Notes: generated by a model from the sequence alone, not told the origin. A stretch of 64,000 nucleotides of DNA from Bimastos eiseni (GCA_959347315.1 OY365813.1:21985272-22049271), one strand, 5' to 3'. Counted from the stretch's first letter, positions 56,501 to 61,138 are shown. Made by a program: numbers and translations.

Positions 56501-57762
56501 CTCTTCCTTCTCCTTCGCCTCCTTCTCTGTCTATTCCTCTTTCTCTTCATCCTCCTTCCCTATACCTGCATTCCTTTACTCCTCCTACTTCTCTTTCTCC
56601 TGCCTACCCCTTCTCACCCCTCCTCCTCCTCTTCCTCTCATCCTCCTTACCCTACCTCTATCAACTTACCTAGAGTCCCTTCAATCCACAGCCTTTCAAC
56701 TGTTAACCTTTCAATACATAAACACCATCCACACTTCAACTGCCAAATATTTGCCTGGTCGTCGTAGCCCCTGCTTTAGCCGGGGAGCCTATGTCCGCCG
56801 GGGGCTAGACCAACCCTTCCCAGATGGACCGACCGATCCCTCTGTTTACCCGGCCACAGCTGAACCGAACGGACAATTATTGACAGGACTATATTGACGG
56901 TTGGCAACCTAGCTTGCACCAAATCACCTTTGTCTTCTTTGCCCTCCTGTGCTAATTTCCTACTCATTGTTGGCCTACATTCGCAACCATCCCTTCCCCA
57001 AACACATACCCTTTCTCCCCTCCATCCCTTTCCCAAAACACTCCATTCCCTCCACCCTTTCCCCATGTGCCTTCCCATTTCCCACCACCCCTTCTCAAGA
57101 ACCTCCCCATTCCCTCAACCCTGAAGCATATCTGGCATGATCATATTCTGAACAAATGACAATGGCGTCATTACATACTTCGATGGTCACTGATTACATC
57201 CGAACTAATATCATTAGATTCGACTCAGAGGGATTGTTTAGGAACAATGAACGTCGCTCCCTCCATTGTGTACAACATCAAACAATGGAGCAGGATGACA
57301 AGAAGAGAGAAGCAGAAGTGGAGAAAAAAATGATTGTCATAAAATTAAAATAATAAAATTATTACTATTATTTGTATTATTAATATTTATTATTATTTTA
57401 TCATCATCATTATTATCATTATTGCTACTGCTACCATTACTACTACTACTACTATAACAAATTTTATTATAACAATTACTATCACTATTACCATTGATAG
57501 TGATAGTAATTACTATTACGATTAGAATCTAATCCGATAGTTCGGATAGAATCGATCCGATGCGCAACTATCTAATCCGATAGTTCGGATAGAATCGATC
57601 CGATGCGCAACTATCTAATCCGATAGTTGCGCACCACTGATATGATTAGATTGCAGATTGTATTCGATTAGATCCTACTTACCCCAAGTCTATCAGCTAG
57701 AAGTCCTGGCGAGTAAGTCGTCCATCCAAGGGAATCGAGCTTCGTCGTGTCATAGAGAGTCA
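28895..57762 (-). CDS. EPH: Eph receptor with a degenerate (pseudokinase) kinase domain, 17 exons, 5' end missing
   Basis: Seventeen minus-strand exons (57762-57683, 51196-50524, 47107-46952, 46396-46207, 44354-44203, 43154-42940, 40773-40689, 38880-38763, 37765-37704, 37488-37447, 34952-34809, 34378-34131, 33177-33079, 32743-32639, 30766-30572, 30093-29948, 29180-28895) have GT-AG borders and matching phases. They give 998 residues. Numbering from the first visible residue: ephrin-binding domain ~1-185, Cys-rich region to ~303, FN3 ~305-417 and ~419-515, TM ~529-555, juxtamembrane Tyr606 and Tyr612, kinase-like ~632-895, SAM ~915-985, C-terminus DYFV. Eph receptors bind cell-surface ephrins and steer adhesion and repulsion. 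Here L638, M661, K680, L754, S761 and S774-F-E776 replace first Gly, VAIK Lys, alpha-C Glu, HRD His, catalytic-loop Asn and DFG. Asp756, the gatekeeper Thr, DVW and RP-F are kept. I infer a catalytically dead receptor that signals by scaffolding. No stops or frameshifts occur. The signal-peptide exon is not identified. Confidence 0.97.
29213..29360 (+). mobile_element. tRNA-derived SINE in Eph intron
   Basis: GGTTAGAGCATTGACC, B box GGGTTCGATCG, core GGGACCTTGAGCAAG and CAGTTGCTCAGCGCCATCGA. Same family as 13217-13397 in plus orientation, ~30 bp upstream (on the sense strand) of the last exon's acceptor. The A-box end is degraded. Confidence 0.75.
29508..29590 (+). repeat. Family C repeat
   Basis: GCAGCGCTCGTGAATAAGCTGG, TGCTCTGCGTTTGGCTTCCAAG, TGGCGCTTTAGAAGTTTGGAG. 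Best-preserved copies of this family are here and at 44062-44145. Confidence 0.75.
29615..29700 (+). mobile_element. LINE 3' tail
   Basis: CAGCACCGAGAGCACCTTTGAGCAG...GGCGGCGCTTTATAATATAG followed by ATTATTATT repeats. Confidence 0.6.
29948..30093 (-). CDS. EPH: Eph exon: kinase C-lobe end
   Basis: Acceptor CGAAAACAG|AACTGT, donor TCAG|GTGAGA, enters phase 0, leaves phase 2. Residues 856-903 contain [16 protein letters not shown] and DQRPSF, the conserved CW...RP.F of tyrosine kinase subdomain XI, so the structural Arg is kept. Confidence 0.96.
30297..30412 (+). repeat. Family A dispersed repeat, intronic copy
   Basis: CTCGCAGTGCCAGTCCCAAG, TGGATAAAGGAGGAGGGCGACG, TAATGATCTTTGTTATCA, with a short internal duplication of AATGATCTTGTTAT before ACAGTGTTGTTAAACTG. 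Confidence 0.85.
30572..30766 (-). CDS. EPH: Eph exon: kinase activation segment end and alpha-F
   Basis: Acceptor TCGTCTTAG|ACGGAG, donor CCGCAG|GTGAGT, both phase 0, 65 codons (residues 791-855). VRWSSPEV replaces IRWTAPEA (APE becomes SPE). [20 protein letters not shown] is well preserved. Confidence 0.97.
30785..30825 (+). mobile_element. LINE 3' tail fragment
   Basis: GGGGCGGCGCTATATAAATGCTCGATTACATTACA, 20 bp upstream of the sense-strand acceptor at 30767. Confidence 0.6.
30826..31012 (-). mobile_element. LINE RT C-terminal fragment
   Basis: Minus-strand frame reads [16 protein letters not shown]...[10 protein letters not shown]...[10 protein letters not shown]. The GRPRRRWxDD...ARDRxRWR signature is the C-terminal end of many non-LTR RTs. 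A close second copy is at 61900-62090. No ORF upstream, so truncated. Confidence 0.75.
31013..32255. other. Eph intron sequence, nothing recognised
   Basis: Two minus-strand frames of 98 and 138 codons occur (31466-31762, 31866-32282) but show no family motif or splice logic. Confidence 0.45.
32258..32425. repeat. (ATTC/ACTC)n microsatellite
   Basis: ATTCATTCATTC and ACTCACTCACTC tetramers. Confidence 0.9.
32639..32743 (-). CDS. EPH: Eph exon: catalytic loop and DFG position
   Basis: Acceptor AATTCGTAG|GATTTG, donor CGATCAG|GTGGGT, phase 0, 35 codons (756-790). Starts with the retained HRD aspartate (Asp756) and reads DLSAKS where DLAARN is expected. [12 protein letters not shown] stands where NLVCKVSDFGLS is expected, so the metal-binding Asp and Gly of DFG are Ser774 and Glu776. 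The activation loop that follows is short and lacks the usual YT(S/T) tyrosines, with only Tyr788. Confidence 0.97.
33079..33177 (-). CDS. EPH: Eph exon: alpha-D/alpha-E
   Basis: Acceptor GACTCTATAG|GAGAAT, donor CTAAGA|GTAGGT, phase 0, 33 codons (723-755). [20 protein letters not shown] matches the Eph alpha-E helix. It ends GYTLR where Eph has NYVHR, so the HRD His is Leu754. Confidence 0.96.
33244..33832. repeat. 21-bp minisatellite with heptad coding frame, in Eph intron
   Basis: About 28 copies of AGATTCAGTTCAAAGGCTAGC variants; the central ~360 bp are nearly perfect. The plus strand stays open (33480-33953, 157 codons) as V-Q-R-L-(A/E)-(D/E)-S heptads. The minus strand is open as L-L-A-F-E-L-N (33322-33915). 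Left copies are more diverged. Confidence 0.95.
34131..34378 (-). CDS. EPH: Eph exon: kinase N-lobe
   Basis: Acceptor ACTGCTCCAG|GTTCCT completes Gly640; donor ATCAAG|GTTTGA, phase 0, 82 codons (641-722). [10 protein letters not shown] follows the Gly-loop. EVPIMIESL replaces EVPVAIKTL, so the ATP-binding Lys is Met661. [21 protein letters not shown] places Lys680 at the alpha-C Glu. The hinge [13 protein letters not shown] keeps the gatekeeper Thr. Confidence 0.97.
34395..34462 (+). repeat. Family C repeat
   Basis: CTCCTGATTAAGCTGGTGCCCTGCACTTGACTCTCAAGTGGTGCTC, TAGAAGTTTGGAGATTAC, directly upstream of a kinase exon acceptor. Confidence 0.7.
34555..34785. repeat. (ATCC)n-rich microsatellite
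   Basis: CATCCATCCATTCATC tetramers, ending ~25 bp from the exon at 34809. Confidence 0.9.
34809..34952 (-). CDS. EPH: Eph exon: juxtamembrane YxDPFxYEDP and kinase entry
   Basis: Acceptor CTTTTCAG|CTAGTC, donor TCAAGG|GTAAGG, enters and leaves phase 1, residues 593-639. [12 protein letters not shown] retains both juxtamembrane tyrosines (606, 612) that relieve autoinhibition in active Eph kinases. [15 protein letters not shown] leads to the Gly-loop, whose first Gly is Leu638. Confidence 0.97.
34953..37179. other. Eph intron, nothing recognised
   Basis: Mostly unique AT-rich sequence. A short G/C homopolymer stretch is at 34995-35060. A GCGCTATATAAAC word at about 37150 is the end of a LINE tail. 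Confidence 0.45.
37180..37415 (+). repeat. Family A, two tandem copies
   Basis: Copies at 37180-37283 (GGCAGTGCCATTCTCAAGCC...) and 37307-37415 (CACAGTGCCAGTCCCGAGCC...GAGCAGGGCGACGCTAATAA...). Each ends with AAACTGAAAC or AAACAGAAACC plus ACTACTAC. Confidence 0.85.
37447..37488 (-). CDS. EPH: Eph micro-exon: juxtamembrane
   Basis: 42-bp exon, acceptor ATGTGTTGTAG|GCGCTC, donor GCAGTT|GTAAGT, phase 1 both sides, residues 579-591 ([13 protein letters not shown]). Supported by splice sites and phase rather than similarity. Confidence 0.8.
37704..37765 (-). CDS. EPH: Eph exon: cytoplasmic stop-transfer and linker
   Basis: Acceptor GGTTTGCAG|GCGAAA, donor CAACG|GTAATT. With the preceding exon it reads [21 protein letters not shown], a basic stop-transfer segment followed by a tyrosine in a typical Eph position. 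Confidence 0.9.
38477..38695 (-). repeat. Family A, two tandem minus copies next to the TM exon
   Basis: 38477-38587 (CAGTTTAACAACACTGTGTTATA...CCCAGGCTTGGGACTGGCACTGC...GCAGTGGTG) and 38596-38695 (GCAGTTTAATGACACTGTGT...GCGTCGCCCTCCTCC...). The second copy lacks the GATAACAAAGATCATT part. Confidence 0.85.
38763..38880 (-). CDS. EPH: Eph exon: transmembrane helix
   Basis: Acceptor TTGTTTTAG|CATATC, donor CTACAG|GTATGC. Residues 519-556. After SPN, residues 529-555 are all hydrophobic (Ile/Val/Ala/Gly-rich), then Y-R-R-K-K. Confidence 0.95.
38881..40359. other. Eph intron with GA and C-rich tracts
   Basis: GAGA/GACA repeats at 39549-39670 and a C/T-rich tract with ACACCCACCTCC words at about 39890-40310. 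No gene recognised. Confidence 0.6.
40362..40440 (-). mobile_element. LINE 3' tail
   Basis: GAAGCTTGATATAGCGCCTTTTCGAGAAATCTACTCAGAGGCGGTC. Further LINE-like words (ATTGGGAAGCTATTCCAGGCAG) follow at 40500-40525. Confidence 0.65.
40689..40773 (-). CDS. EPH: Eph exon: end of second FN3 domain
   Basis: Acceptor CTATTTGCAG|GTAAGA, donor GCGAAA|GTGAGT, enters phase 0, leaves phase 1. Residues 490-517: [20 protein letters not shown] is the last strand of FN3, then a short stalk. Confidence 0.92.
40815..40945. repeat. Tandem repeat, TTTCACATAAGGCG unit
   Basis: About eight variants of GACRTTTCACATAAGGCG immediately upstream (sense strand) of the exon at 40773. Confidence 0.75.
41448..41610. repeat. 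TCTG-rich microsatellite
   Basis: Runs of TCTG at 41450-41470 and 41558-41588. Another short run is at 41281-41303. Confidence 0.85.
41630..41756 (+). mobile_element. CR1/L2-like LINE: ORF2 C-terminus and 3' tail
   Basis: A plus frame ending [22 protein letters not shown] is the C-terminus typical of CR1/L2-type RTs. It is followed by the GAGAGGCGTTATATAAATCC tail, which ties the many GCGCTATATAAA fragments in this window to LINE 3' ends. Confidence 0.7.
42713..42815 (+). repeat. Family A dispersed repeat
   Basis: CAGCAGTGCCAGTCCCAAGCC, TGGATAAAGGAGGAGGGCG then directly ATCTTTGTTATCACACAGTG: the ACGCTAATG segment is deleted. Confidence 0.9.
42838..42929. repeat. 20-bp tandem repeat, CCCCAATTCATCACCCTATG
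   Basis: Four and a half perfect copies ending 11 bp from the exon border at 42940, i.e. just inside the intron 5' end on the sense strand. Confidence 0.95.
42940..43154 (-). CDS. EPH: Eph exon: second FN3 domain
   Basis: Acceptor TCTACATAG|GCCTGC completes Gly418, donor TTCCAG|GTCAGT, phase 0. Residues 419-489: [31 protein letters not shown] and [10 protein letters not shown] give the FN3 Trp/Tyr pattern. Confidence 0.95.
43185..43640. repeat. (ATTC)n/(ATCC)n microsatellites with LINE tail ends
   Basis: ATTCATTC and ATCCATCC runs alternate with TTTATATAGCTCTCTTTCCAGG words (43345, 43505, 43572), i.e. LINE 3' ends with tandem tails. Confidence 0.75.
43640..43870 (-). mobile_element. CR1/L2-like LINE: ORF2 C-terminal fragment
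   Basis: Minus frame: [20 protein letters not shown] then a Leu/Lys-rich GHLKTYFF end. The FSVxGxRxWNxLPLELR...LKTxFF pattern is the C-terminal hallmark of CR1/L2-type RTs. A TATATAGCTCCC tail follows. Confidence 0.85.
43905..43990 (-). mobile_element. LINE 3' tail
   Basis: AAATTTATATAGCGCCCACCGAAAAATGTCACTCGGAGGCGCTCCGAGC. Confidence 0.65.
44062..44145 (+). repeat. Family C repeat
   Basis: GCAAGCGCTCGTGAATAAGCTGG, TTCTCCGCGCTTGACTTTCG, AGTGACGCTTTAGAAGCTGG, GAGATTACAATTACGA. Confidence 0.75.
44203..44354 (-). CDS. EPH: Eph exon: first FN3 domain, second half
   Basis: Acceptor ATTTCATAG|CGTGAA completes Ser367, donor TACTCAG|GTAAAA. Residues 368-417: [20 protein letters not shown], a seven-Ser loop, then VGTDIAFTT. 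The Ser run may reflect replication slippage. Confidence 0.94.
44640..44805. repeat. (TA)n/TACATGTATA microsatellite
   Basis: TATATATACATG units in symmetrical arrangement. Both strands are open as Tyr/Ile/Met/His runs. Confidence 0.95.
45105..45290. repeat. GGTCA-rich degenerate repeat in Eph intron
   Basis: At least twelve GGTCA/AGTCA words (GAGGTCAAA, AAAGGTCAGGG, GGGTCAAGG) with variable spacing. Confidence 0.75.
45730..46145. repeat. Polypyrimidine (plus)/polypurine (Eph sense) tract
   Basis: CTCCTCTTCC-type tract of about 415 bp beginning about 60 bp into the intron after exon 46396-46207. On the Eph sense strand it is A/G-rich. Confidence 0.85.
46207..46396 (-). CDS. EPH: Eph exon: first FN3 domain, first half
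   Basis: Acceptor TTGATGTTAG|ATTTGC completes Asn304, donor CCCAAG|GTACGA. Residues 305-366: [27 protein letters not shown], then [16 protein letters not shown]. The two extra Cys in CTACP are of the sort found in Eph first FN3 domains (C-x-x-C). Confidence 0.95.
46688..46760 (+). repeat. Family C repeat
   Basis: CATCGCTCGCGAATACGCCGG, TGCTCTGCTTTTGGTTATCGAG, TGGTGCTTTAGAAGTTCG. Confidence 0.65.
46952..47107 (-). CDS. EPH: Eph exon: cysteine-rich (GCC2/GCC3-like) region
   Basis: Acceptor TTCTCTGCAG|AATGTC completes Glu252, donor TGCACGA|GTAAGA, phase 1 both sides. Residues 253-303: [43 protein letters not shown], i.e. the CPxGTYK...CxxCPxNS...GxxxCxCxxGF pattern of Eph receptors. Confidence 0.96.
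47240..47515. repeat. Polypyrimidine (plus)/polypurine (Eph sense) tract
   Basis: CTTCTTCTTCC-type tract ending about 130 bp upstream (sense strand) of exon 47107. Confidence 0.85.
47985..48120. repeat. TCTG-rich microsatellite
   Basis: GTCTGTCTGTCTGCC-type tetramers. Confidence 0.85.
48520..48775. repeat. CAGA/GACA-rich degenerate microsatellite
   Basis: AGACAGACAAACAGG-type tetramers, the complement-strand counterpart of the TCTG blocks. Confidence 0.85.
49230..49396 (-). mobile_element. tRNA-derived SINE
   Basis: On the minus strand: GCACGGTGGCCGATTGGTTAGAGCGG (A box), a GTAATGCGG segment, B box GGGTTCTATCC, then GGGACCTTGAGCAAGTCCTTCGCG and CATCGAGGCGTGTG. Probably the best-preserved copy in the window with 13217-13397. 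Confidence 0.85.
50070..50520. repeat. Polypyrimidine (plus)/polypurine (Eph sense) tract
   Basis: About 450 bp of CTCCTTCTTCC-type sequence that ends within 5 bp of the donor of exon 51196-50524, so the intron begins directly with a purine-rich tract on the sense strand. Confidence 0.9.
50524..51196 (-). CDS. EPH: Eph exon: ephrin-binding domain and sushi/EGF-like part
   Basis: Acceptor TATCTTTTCAG|TGGCGC phase 0, donor TGTGAAG|GTGAGT phase 1, residues 28-251. [73 protein letters not shown] are the jelly-roll ephrin-binding domain in order. VCAPHAV...CMADGSW...CRCVAGFQ starts the Cys-rich part. Several N-glycosylation sequons (NAT, NAT, NLT). Confidence 0.98.
51205..51420. repeat. AAGGTCA-rich degenerate repeat flanking exon
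   Basis: Words GACAAGGTCAAA, GTAAGGTCAAGGTCGGG, ACAAGGTCAAGGG, GATCAAGGTCAGG, TTAAGGTCAGG, CACAATGTCAA spaced about 20-35 bp in one direction, directly upstream (sense strand) of exon 51196. Confidence 0.75.
51475..51660 (-). mobile_element. CR1/L2-like LINE 3' fragment
   Basis: TTATAATGCGCCTC...GTGAATCGTTCAGAAGCACTGTCAGTGC...AGGTTGTGAAAAAAGC...GGGACCA parallels the copy at 53915-54190 word for word with decay. Confidence 0.65.
52230..52403. mobile_element. PIF/Harbinger-like MITE with TAA target duplication
   Basis: Ends CTGGAGTTCGTCAACACCC and, reverse-complemented, CTGGAGTACGTCAACACCC (18 of 19 match), flanked by TAA on both sides (52227-52229 and 52404-52406). The interior carries GTCTAA, ACACTAACC, CCCGACCCTAACCGACGCAT and CAAATTTATGTATG, shared with the MITE at 15438-15633. 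Confidence 0.8.
52407..52520 (+). repeat. Family A dispersed repeat
   Basis: Full copy with head CCCGCCACTGTTCGCACTC and AGCAGTGCCAGTCCCAAGC. Begins immediately after the MITE target duplication. Confidence 0.9.
52697..52772 (+). repeat. Family A dispersed repeat, internally deleted
   Basis: CCGCCACTGTTTGCTCTCTG, ACAGTGCAAGCCTGGATAAAG, then GTGTCGTTATATTGCAACCACC. The middle is missing. Confidence 0.8.
53185..53250 (+). mobile_element. SINE core fragment
   Basis: CAAGGACCTTGAGCAAGTTTTTCACTCTCAATTG matches the 3' core of the tRNA-derived SINE. The tRNA head is missing. Confidence 0.55.
53430..53605. repeat. TCTC-rich microsatellite
   Basis: CTCTCTCTCC and TCTGTCTG tetramers. Confidence 0.85.
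53915..54190 (-). mobile_element. CR1/L2-like LINE: ORF2 C-terminal fragment and tail
   Basis: Minus frame has [11 protein letters not shown]..., a serine/leucine-rich connection and [24 protein letters not shown] sequence is found near the C-terminus of such LINEs. The 3' end reads ATATGGG...CATATAGCGCCC-type tail. Decayed. Confidence 0.65.
54191..54890. other. Eph intron, nothing recognised
   Basis: 54310-54580 has an 88-codon plus frame without recognisable motifs and more GC than its surroundings. Possibly an old repeat. Confidence 0.4.
54893..55248 (+). repeat. Family A, three tandem copies
   Basis: Copies at 54893-55000, 55003-55112 and 55135-55248, each starting CTCC(A/G)C(C/A)ACTGYTCGCACTC. 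They define the head of the repeat and show that it can be amplified head to tail, joined through the ACTACTACTCC tail. Confidence 0.9.
55685..56045. repeat. GAGA/GACA microsatellite
   Basis: AGAGAGACAGAGAGAGACAG units over 360 bp. Open frames are Ser/Leu/Val/Cys runs on the minus strand. Confidence 0.95.
56338..56670. repeat. Polypyrimidine (plus)/polypurine (Eph sense) tract
   Basis: CTCCTCCTCTTC-type tract in the large first visible Eph intron. Three plus frames are open across it without gene character. A C-rich stretch continues to 57110. Confidence 0.85.
57355..57505. repeat. AT-triplet microsatellite
   Basis: TTATTATTATTTG and ACTACTACTAC triplets. Confidence 0.85.
57515..57650. repeat. 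~46-bp palindrome-rich tandem repeat next to Eph exon
   Basis: CTAATCCGATAGTTCGGATAG, AATCGATCCGATGCGCAACTAT repeats twice exactly and a third time partly, ending GATAGTTGCGCA, the inverse of TGCGCAACTATC. Each unit contains the hairpin ATCCGATAGTTCGGAT. It ends about 30 bp from the donor at 57682. Confidence 0.85.
57683..57762 (-). CDS. EPH: Eph exon: start of ephrin-binding domain
   Basis: Acceptor TTCTTTTTAG|TGACTC (first two bases complete a codon), donor CTTGGG|GTAAGT, phase 0. Residues 2-27, [20 protein letters not shown], match the V-x-L-L-D-T...GWxTYP opening of Eph ligand-binding domains. This is the most 5' exon I can assign firmly. Confidence 0.94.
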
Positions 57763-59139
57763 CTAAAAAGAACAAAGAAAATAGATTTTTTGAACACAAT
57801 CACAATAAGGTAACAGTAATCAGTAACTACCATCGCCATGACAGTGTAATGTAACTGTCACTGTCAATTTTGAAGCGTAAAGTAACGTGTCAAGCTTTTG
57901 CTGGCCGTAGGTGGGTACCTACGGCCAACAAAATTCTTCAAAAGTACGCAAACGACCAACGTACAGATGAAACCAAGTGACAAAAAAGAGAAAATAATGA
58001 ATAAGATAATAAATATATTGCACAACAATACAGATAATATCAATGATGTTAAAAACAGAGATCAAGGCATCTAAAGTTAGAAGCCTAAGGATACACGTTG
58101 ACACAATAATTGCATCCCGTCCCACGGCAGAGAGCAATTTAGTTAATAAAGTACAGCTAAACAAGATGGGATAATTATAGTCGTTCAGATGGTCACTTTT
58201 ACTTTAAAATGTCACCCATCCCTATTACACAGAGCCCATTAACCATACCCTAGCCCAAAGCTAAAAAAAACCAACAGGTAATTTATATTCGTTATTATAG
58301 TCCTCTTAAAAATGATAGAATATTTAGAACAGCATATTATTCCCAATCAATATATTAAACTGATTAAATCAATGAACAAGAAAGCCTTACTGATCGTAGC
58401 GTATCTTAGCATAAGTTGATCGAATCCCACTCAAGGATTAAAGAAGCAATGTCAGACGCAGACTACTACGCGAGATAGATAATAATTATAAACGAGGACA
58501 TAACATCGCTTGGACTAACACTACGGGGAGCAATGGGCACGACAAATATCCGACGACGGCGGAGGTAATTTATTCCTACCCATCACCAGCTGGCGATCAA
58601 CAGCTGGCGTCAGGAACTAACAGTGGCCGTGATGACGATGGTCTCAGTGCATGCAAATAAATACAGTTTGACCACTTAACGAGCTTGCTACCGTGGCAGC
58701 GGGCATAGGAACACTCCGCTTGCTTCAACATCGTGCCACACGCACGCCGTGTCTATTCTATTGATTGTCGGAGTGTTTTCGAAGGAAGACACAGTTGACC
58801 GTTTACGAGTTATGGAAAGAAGACAAACACTGTAGGAGAGGTCGAAAGAATTGTTTGCCAAGGCTTTCCAGACTTCCATTGGAATCCGATCATCTAAGTT
58901 GTTTGACAGTGGACTGACTGGTCTTAGGATAGGACTCTTAGGGGGAGGTTTCGTCTAGATCTCGATGGATAGAGAGAACTGGCGTTGGGGCAAGTGTTCC
59001 CTACTTAGATTAAGAAACATGGAGAGGATAAGCCAAGTTCGAACATGAAGAGGTGATATAAGTAATGAAAATGGGTGCCAAAGAAAAGAGCAATAACCAG
59101 TTTGGTAGTTAACAATAATATTATTAATTTGTTATCGTG
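57763..59139. other. Upstream Eph intron or flank, nothing recognised
   Basis: AT-rich. A hydrophobic 81-codon minus frame (57919-58164) starts with ATG, but lacks a signal-peptide cleavage context and an appropriate donor, so I do not call it the Eph first exon. Confidence 0.4.
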
Positions 59140-59235
59140 TCACAACAAGAAAAGGTGATCAGCAGCGCCCTCCTCCTTTCTCCAGGATTGAGACTGGTAC
59201 GGTCAGAGTACCGAGACTGGCAGAGTGATCAATAT
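59140..59235 (-). repeat. Family A dispersed repeat, decayed minus copy
   Basis: TGTCACAACAAGAAA, GATCAGCAGCGCCCTCCTCC, TTTCTCCAGGATTGAGACTGG, TACGGTCAGAGT. Confidence 0.7.
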
Positions 59236-59304
59236 TATCGTCTATTTTTAATTTCATCATTACTCGTTATTATATTTCAAGTGTCACTATCAAATACCCA
59301 AGTA

Positions 59305-59530
59305 TCTATCGATGGCGCCCAGCAATTGTTTGTAAATGACTTGCTCAAGGTTCCTACACAGTAACCGTCTCAGAGGAGGAGGAGGAGGACGAGGAATAGG
59401 AGAAGGAATAGGAGGAGGAGGACTATGAAGAGGAGGAGGCATAGGAGGAATAAGAGGAGGAGGAGGAAGAGGAGGAGGATCGAACCCATACTCTACGCAT
59501 TACAAGGTAACCAATCGGCCACTGTGTTCC
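59305..59530 (-). mobile_element. tRNA-derived SINE split by a GGA-repeat expansion
   Basis: Core ATCGATGGCGCCCAGCAATTG, GACTTGCTCAAGG, TTCCTACACAGTAACC, then about 100 bp of AGGAGGAGG repeats (59374-59478), then the tRNA head GGATCGAACCC...CCAATCGGCCACTGTG. The repeat probably grew from a GAG-rich site inside the element. Confidence 0.8.
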
Positions 59531-59542
59531 ATTTTTGACTTC

Positions 59543-59610
59543 ATTCATTCATATAGCGCCCATTCAAGCACCCACTCAGGTGTGCTCCAAACCCAGCGAC
59601 GACCAACGAA
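59543..59610 (-). mobile_element. LINE 3' tail
   Basis: CATTCATTCATATAGCGCCCATTCAAGCACCCACTCAGGTGTGC. Confidence 0.6.
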
Positions 59611-60600
59611 AAAAACGACTAGAGCGACTAGTTCTTAATAAACACAACTAATAAATCAACTGTCTGTGAGGTAATTAACCTCAGCGCATTAAGCGTCTAG
59701 TTCGAGATCTCTGCTCCACCTGCTCCACAATCCAACTCACCCATAATGAGTAGACCGACAGCCAACTATCGGTGGGAAGACGAGCCGGCGAGGGAGAGAG
59801 GACTGAGAACCCGGTCTCTTATGCTGAAACCATGAATATCAAGTCGCTAATGCTTCATACCGATGGCAGCCAATGAGGCTATAGCTTAAAGAACCGCTAT
59901 TCCCGTCTGCTAAACAAATACATAACACACGCGATATCGGTTTCACATCCGACAAACTATACCTACATTCCTACAAGCAATCACTTGCAGCCTCTCATCT
60001 GCAATTATACCAGTCGCAGATTTTTCTATGCAGATATTATTATTTCTTCAATAAATCGACTGCAAACATAAAATCTGAGTATGAGACTAATTTCCAAACG
60101 TCAAATTCCACAGCAAATTGCAAACGGTTTTGGCTTATCGGACCCTCAAAAGTCCCAGCCATGTATGCCACCTCAGAATGCGTATTCTGCAACACAGATT
60201 GCTAACGTTCCTCTGAGTCGATTAATTGGTGTGTTGACGGACTAATGACCTACCTAGCTTACAGATCCGCATCAAGAACACATTAAATCTCAGCTTTGAA
60301 ATCGAGATCCACACCCTTTAAAGGAGCCGCCGAACCTCAAAGTTATTGTCGTTGGCACCAGATATGACGTCAGCTATCATAAATGTGTTAGCAACGTCAA
60401 CTCTTTAATTTGGGCGTCGTATACCCGTTCAACGTGTCATTTGGGCTTGATAGACCGCCTGCTACTAAAATATAACGCGTATACGAGGTGGCAATTGGCA
60501 TGATGGCTAAGAATATCATTACGCACATGATTGCTTGGAATAACCAGTCAACTGTGTTGATAGAGTAGTGTCTGCATCAAACGTATACACTCAATGCAGT
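59611..60600. other. Intergenic, nothing recognised
   Basis: Unique-looking sequence. GTGGGAAGACGAGCCGGCGAGG near 59772 echoes GTGGGAAGATGAGACGGCGAAGG at 53071-53093 (and their flanks ATGAGTA-ACCGAC), so these two segments share another old repeat. Confidence 0.5.
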
Positions 60601-60607
60601 ATGGTCA

Positions 60608-60690
60608 TCAAGCGGTAGACGGGGACACAACGGTGTGGACTGTGCCTTTTAACCCGAAGATCGCAGGTTCGAATCTACCTCAAGACCAAG
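60608..60690 (+). mobile_element. tRNA-like SINE head
   Basis: CAAGCGGTAGACGGGG (A-box-like), then GGACTGTGCCTTTTAACCCGAAGATCGC and a good B box, AGGTTCGAATCTACC. The anticodon-arm-like part resembles a Lys- or Asn-type tRNA, but the 5' arm does not fold convincingly, so I do not call a functional tRNA gene. Confidence 0.45.
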
Positions 60691-60805
60691 GACACAGGTT
60701 GCCCACCCATAGTTCTCTGCGAGAAGAAGGAGGAGGAGGAGAATGATGAGAAGAAGAATAGGAGGTTAAAAACCATGCTCTTGGCGATACAGAAAAAATG
60801 ACATC

Positions 60806-60920
60806 TGGTGGTGGTTGTTGAAGTTTAACGACACTGTGTCATAACAAAGATCATTACGTCGCCCTCATCCTTTATCCAGGCTTTGGACTGGCACTGGCAG
60901 AGTACAACCAGCGGAGGAGT
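60806..60920 (-). repeat. Family A dispersed repeat, minus copy
   Basis: GAAGTTTAACGACACTGTGTC, ATAACAAAGATCATTACGTCGCCC, TTTATCCAGGCTTTGGACTGGC, AGCGGAGGAG end. Confidence 0.9.
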
Positions 60921-61025
60921 TAATCTATATCTTTAATTCATTGCCAGGTATATACAGCAATTCGACAACGTTTTACAGGTGTTCAAACCCATGCGCTCGA
61001 TATTACAGAAGAAGCAAACTACAGC

Positions 61026-61138
61026 TATTAGTAGTTTCAGCTCAACGACATTGTGTGACAACATAAATCGTTAGCGTCGCCCTACTCCTTTATCCAGTCT
61101 TGGGACTGGCACTGTCAGAGTGCAAATAGTGGTAGAAA
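61026..61138 (-). repeat. Family A dispersed repeat, minus copy
   Basis: GTAGTTTCAGCTCAACGACA, AAATCGTTAGCGTCGCCC, TTTATCCAGTCTTGGGACTGG, GAGTGCAAATAGTGGTAGA. Confidence 0.9.

Noticed and set aside
57919..58164. Hydrophobic ATG-started minus frame as Eph signal peptide exon
   Set aside because: Too long a hydrophobic run in AT-rich DNA, with no suitable phase-1 donor seen, so unlikely to be a signal peptide.
60608..60690. Functional tRNA gene
   Set aside because: B box is good, but the acceptor and D arms do not pair and no 3' end or terminator fits. More likely a SINE head.
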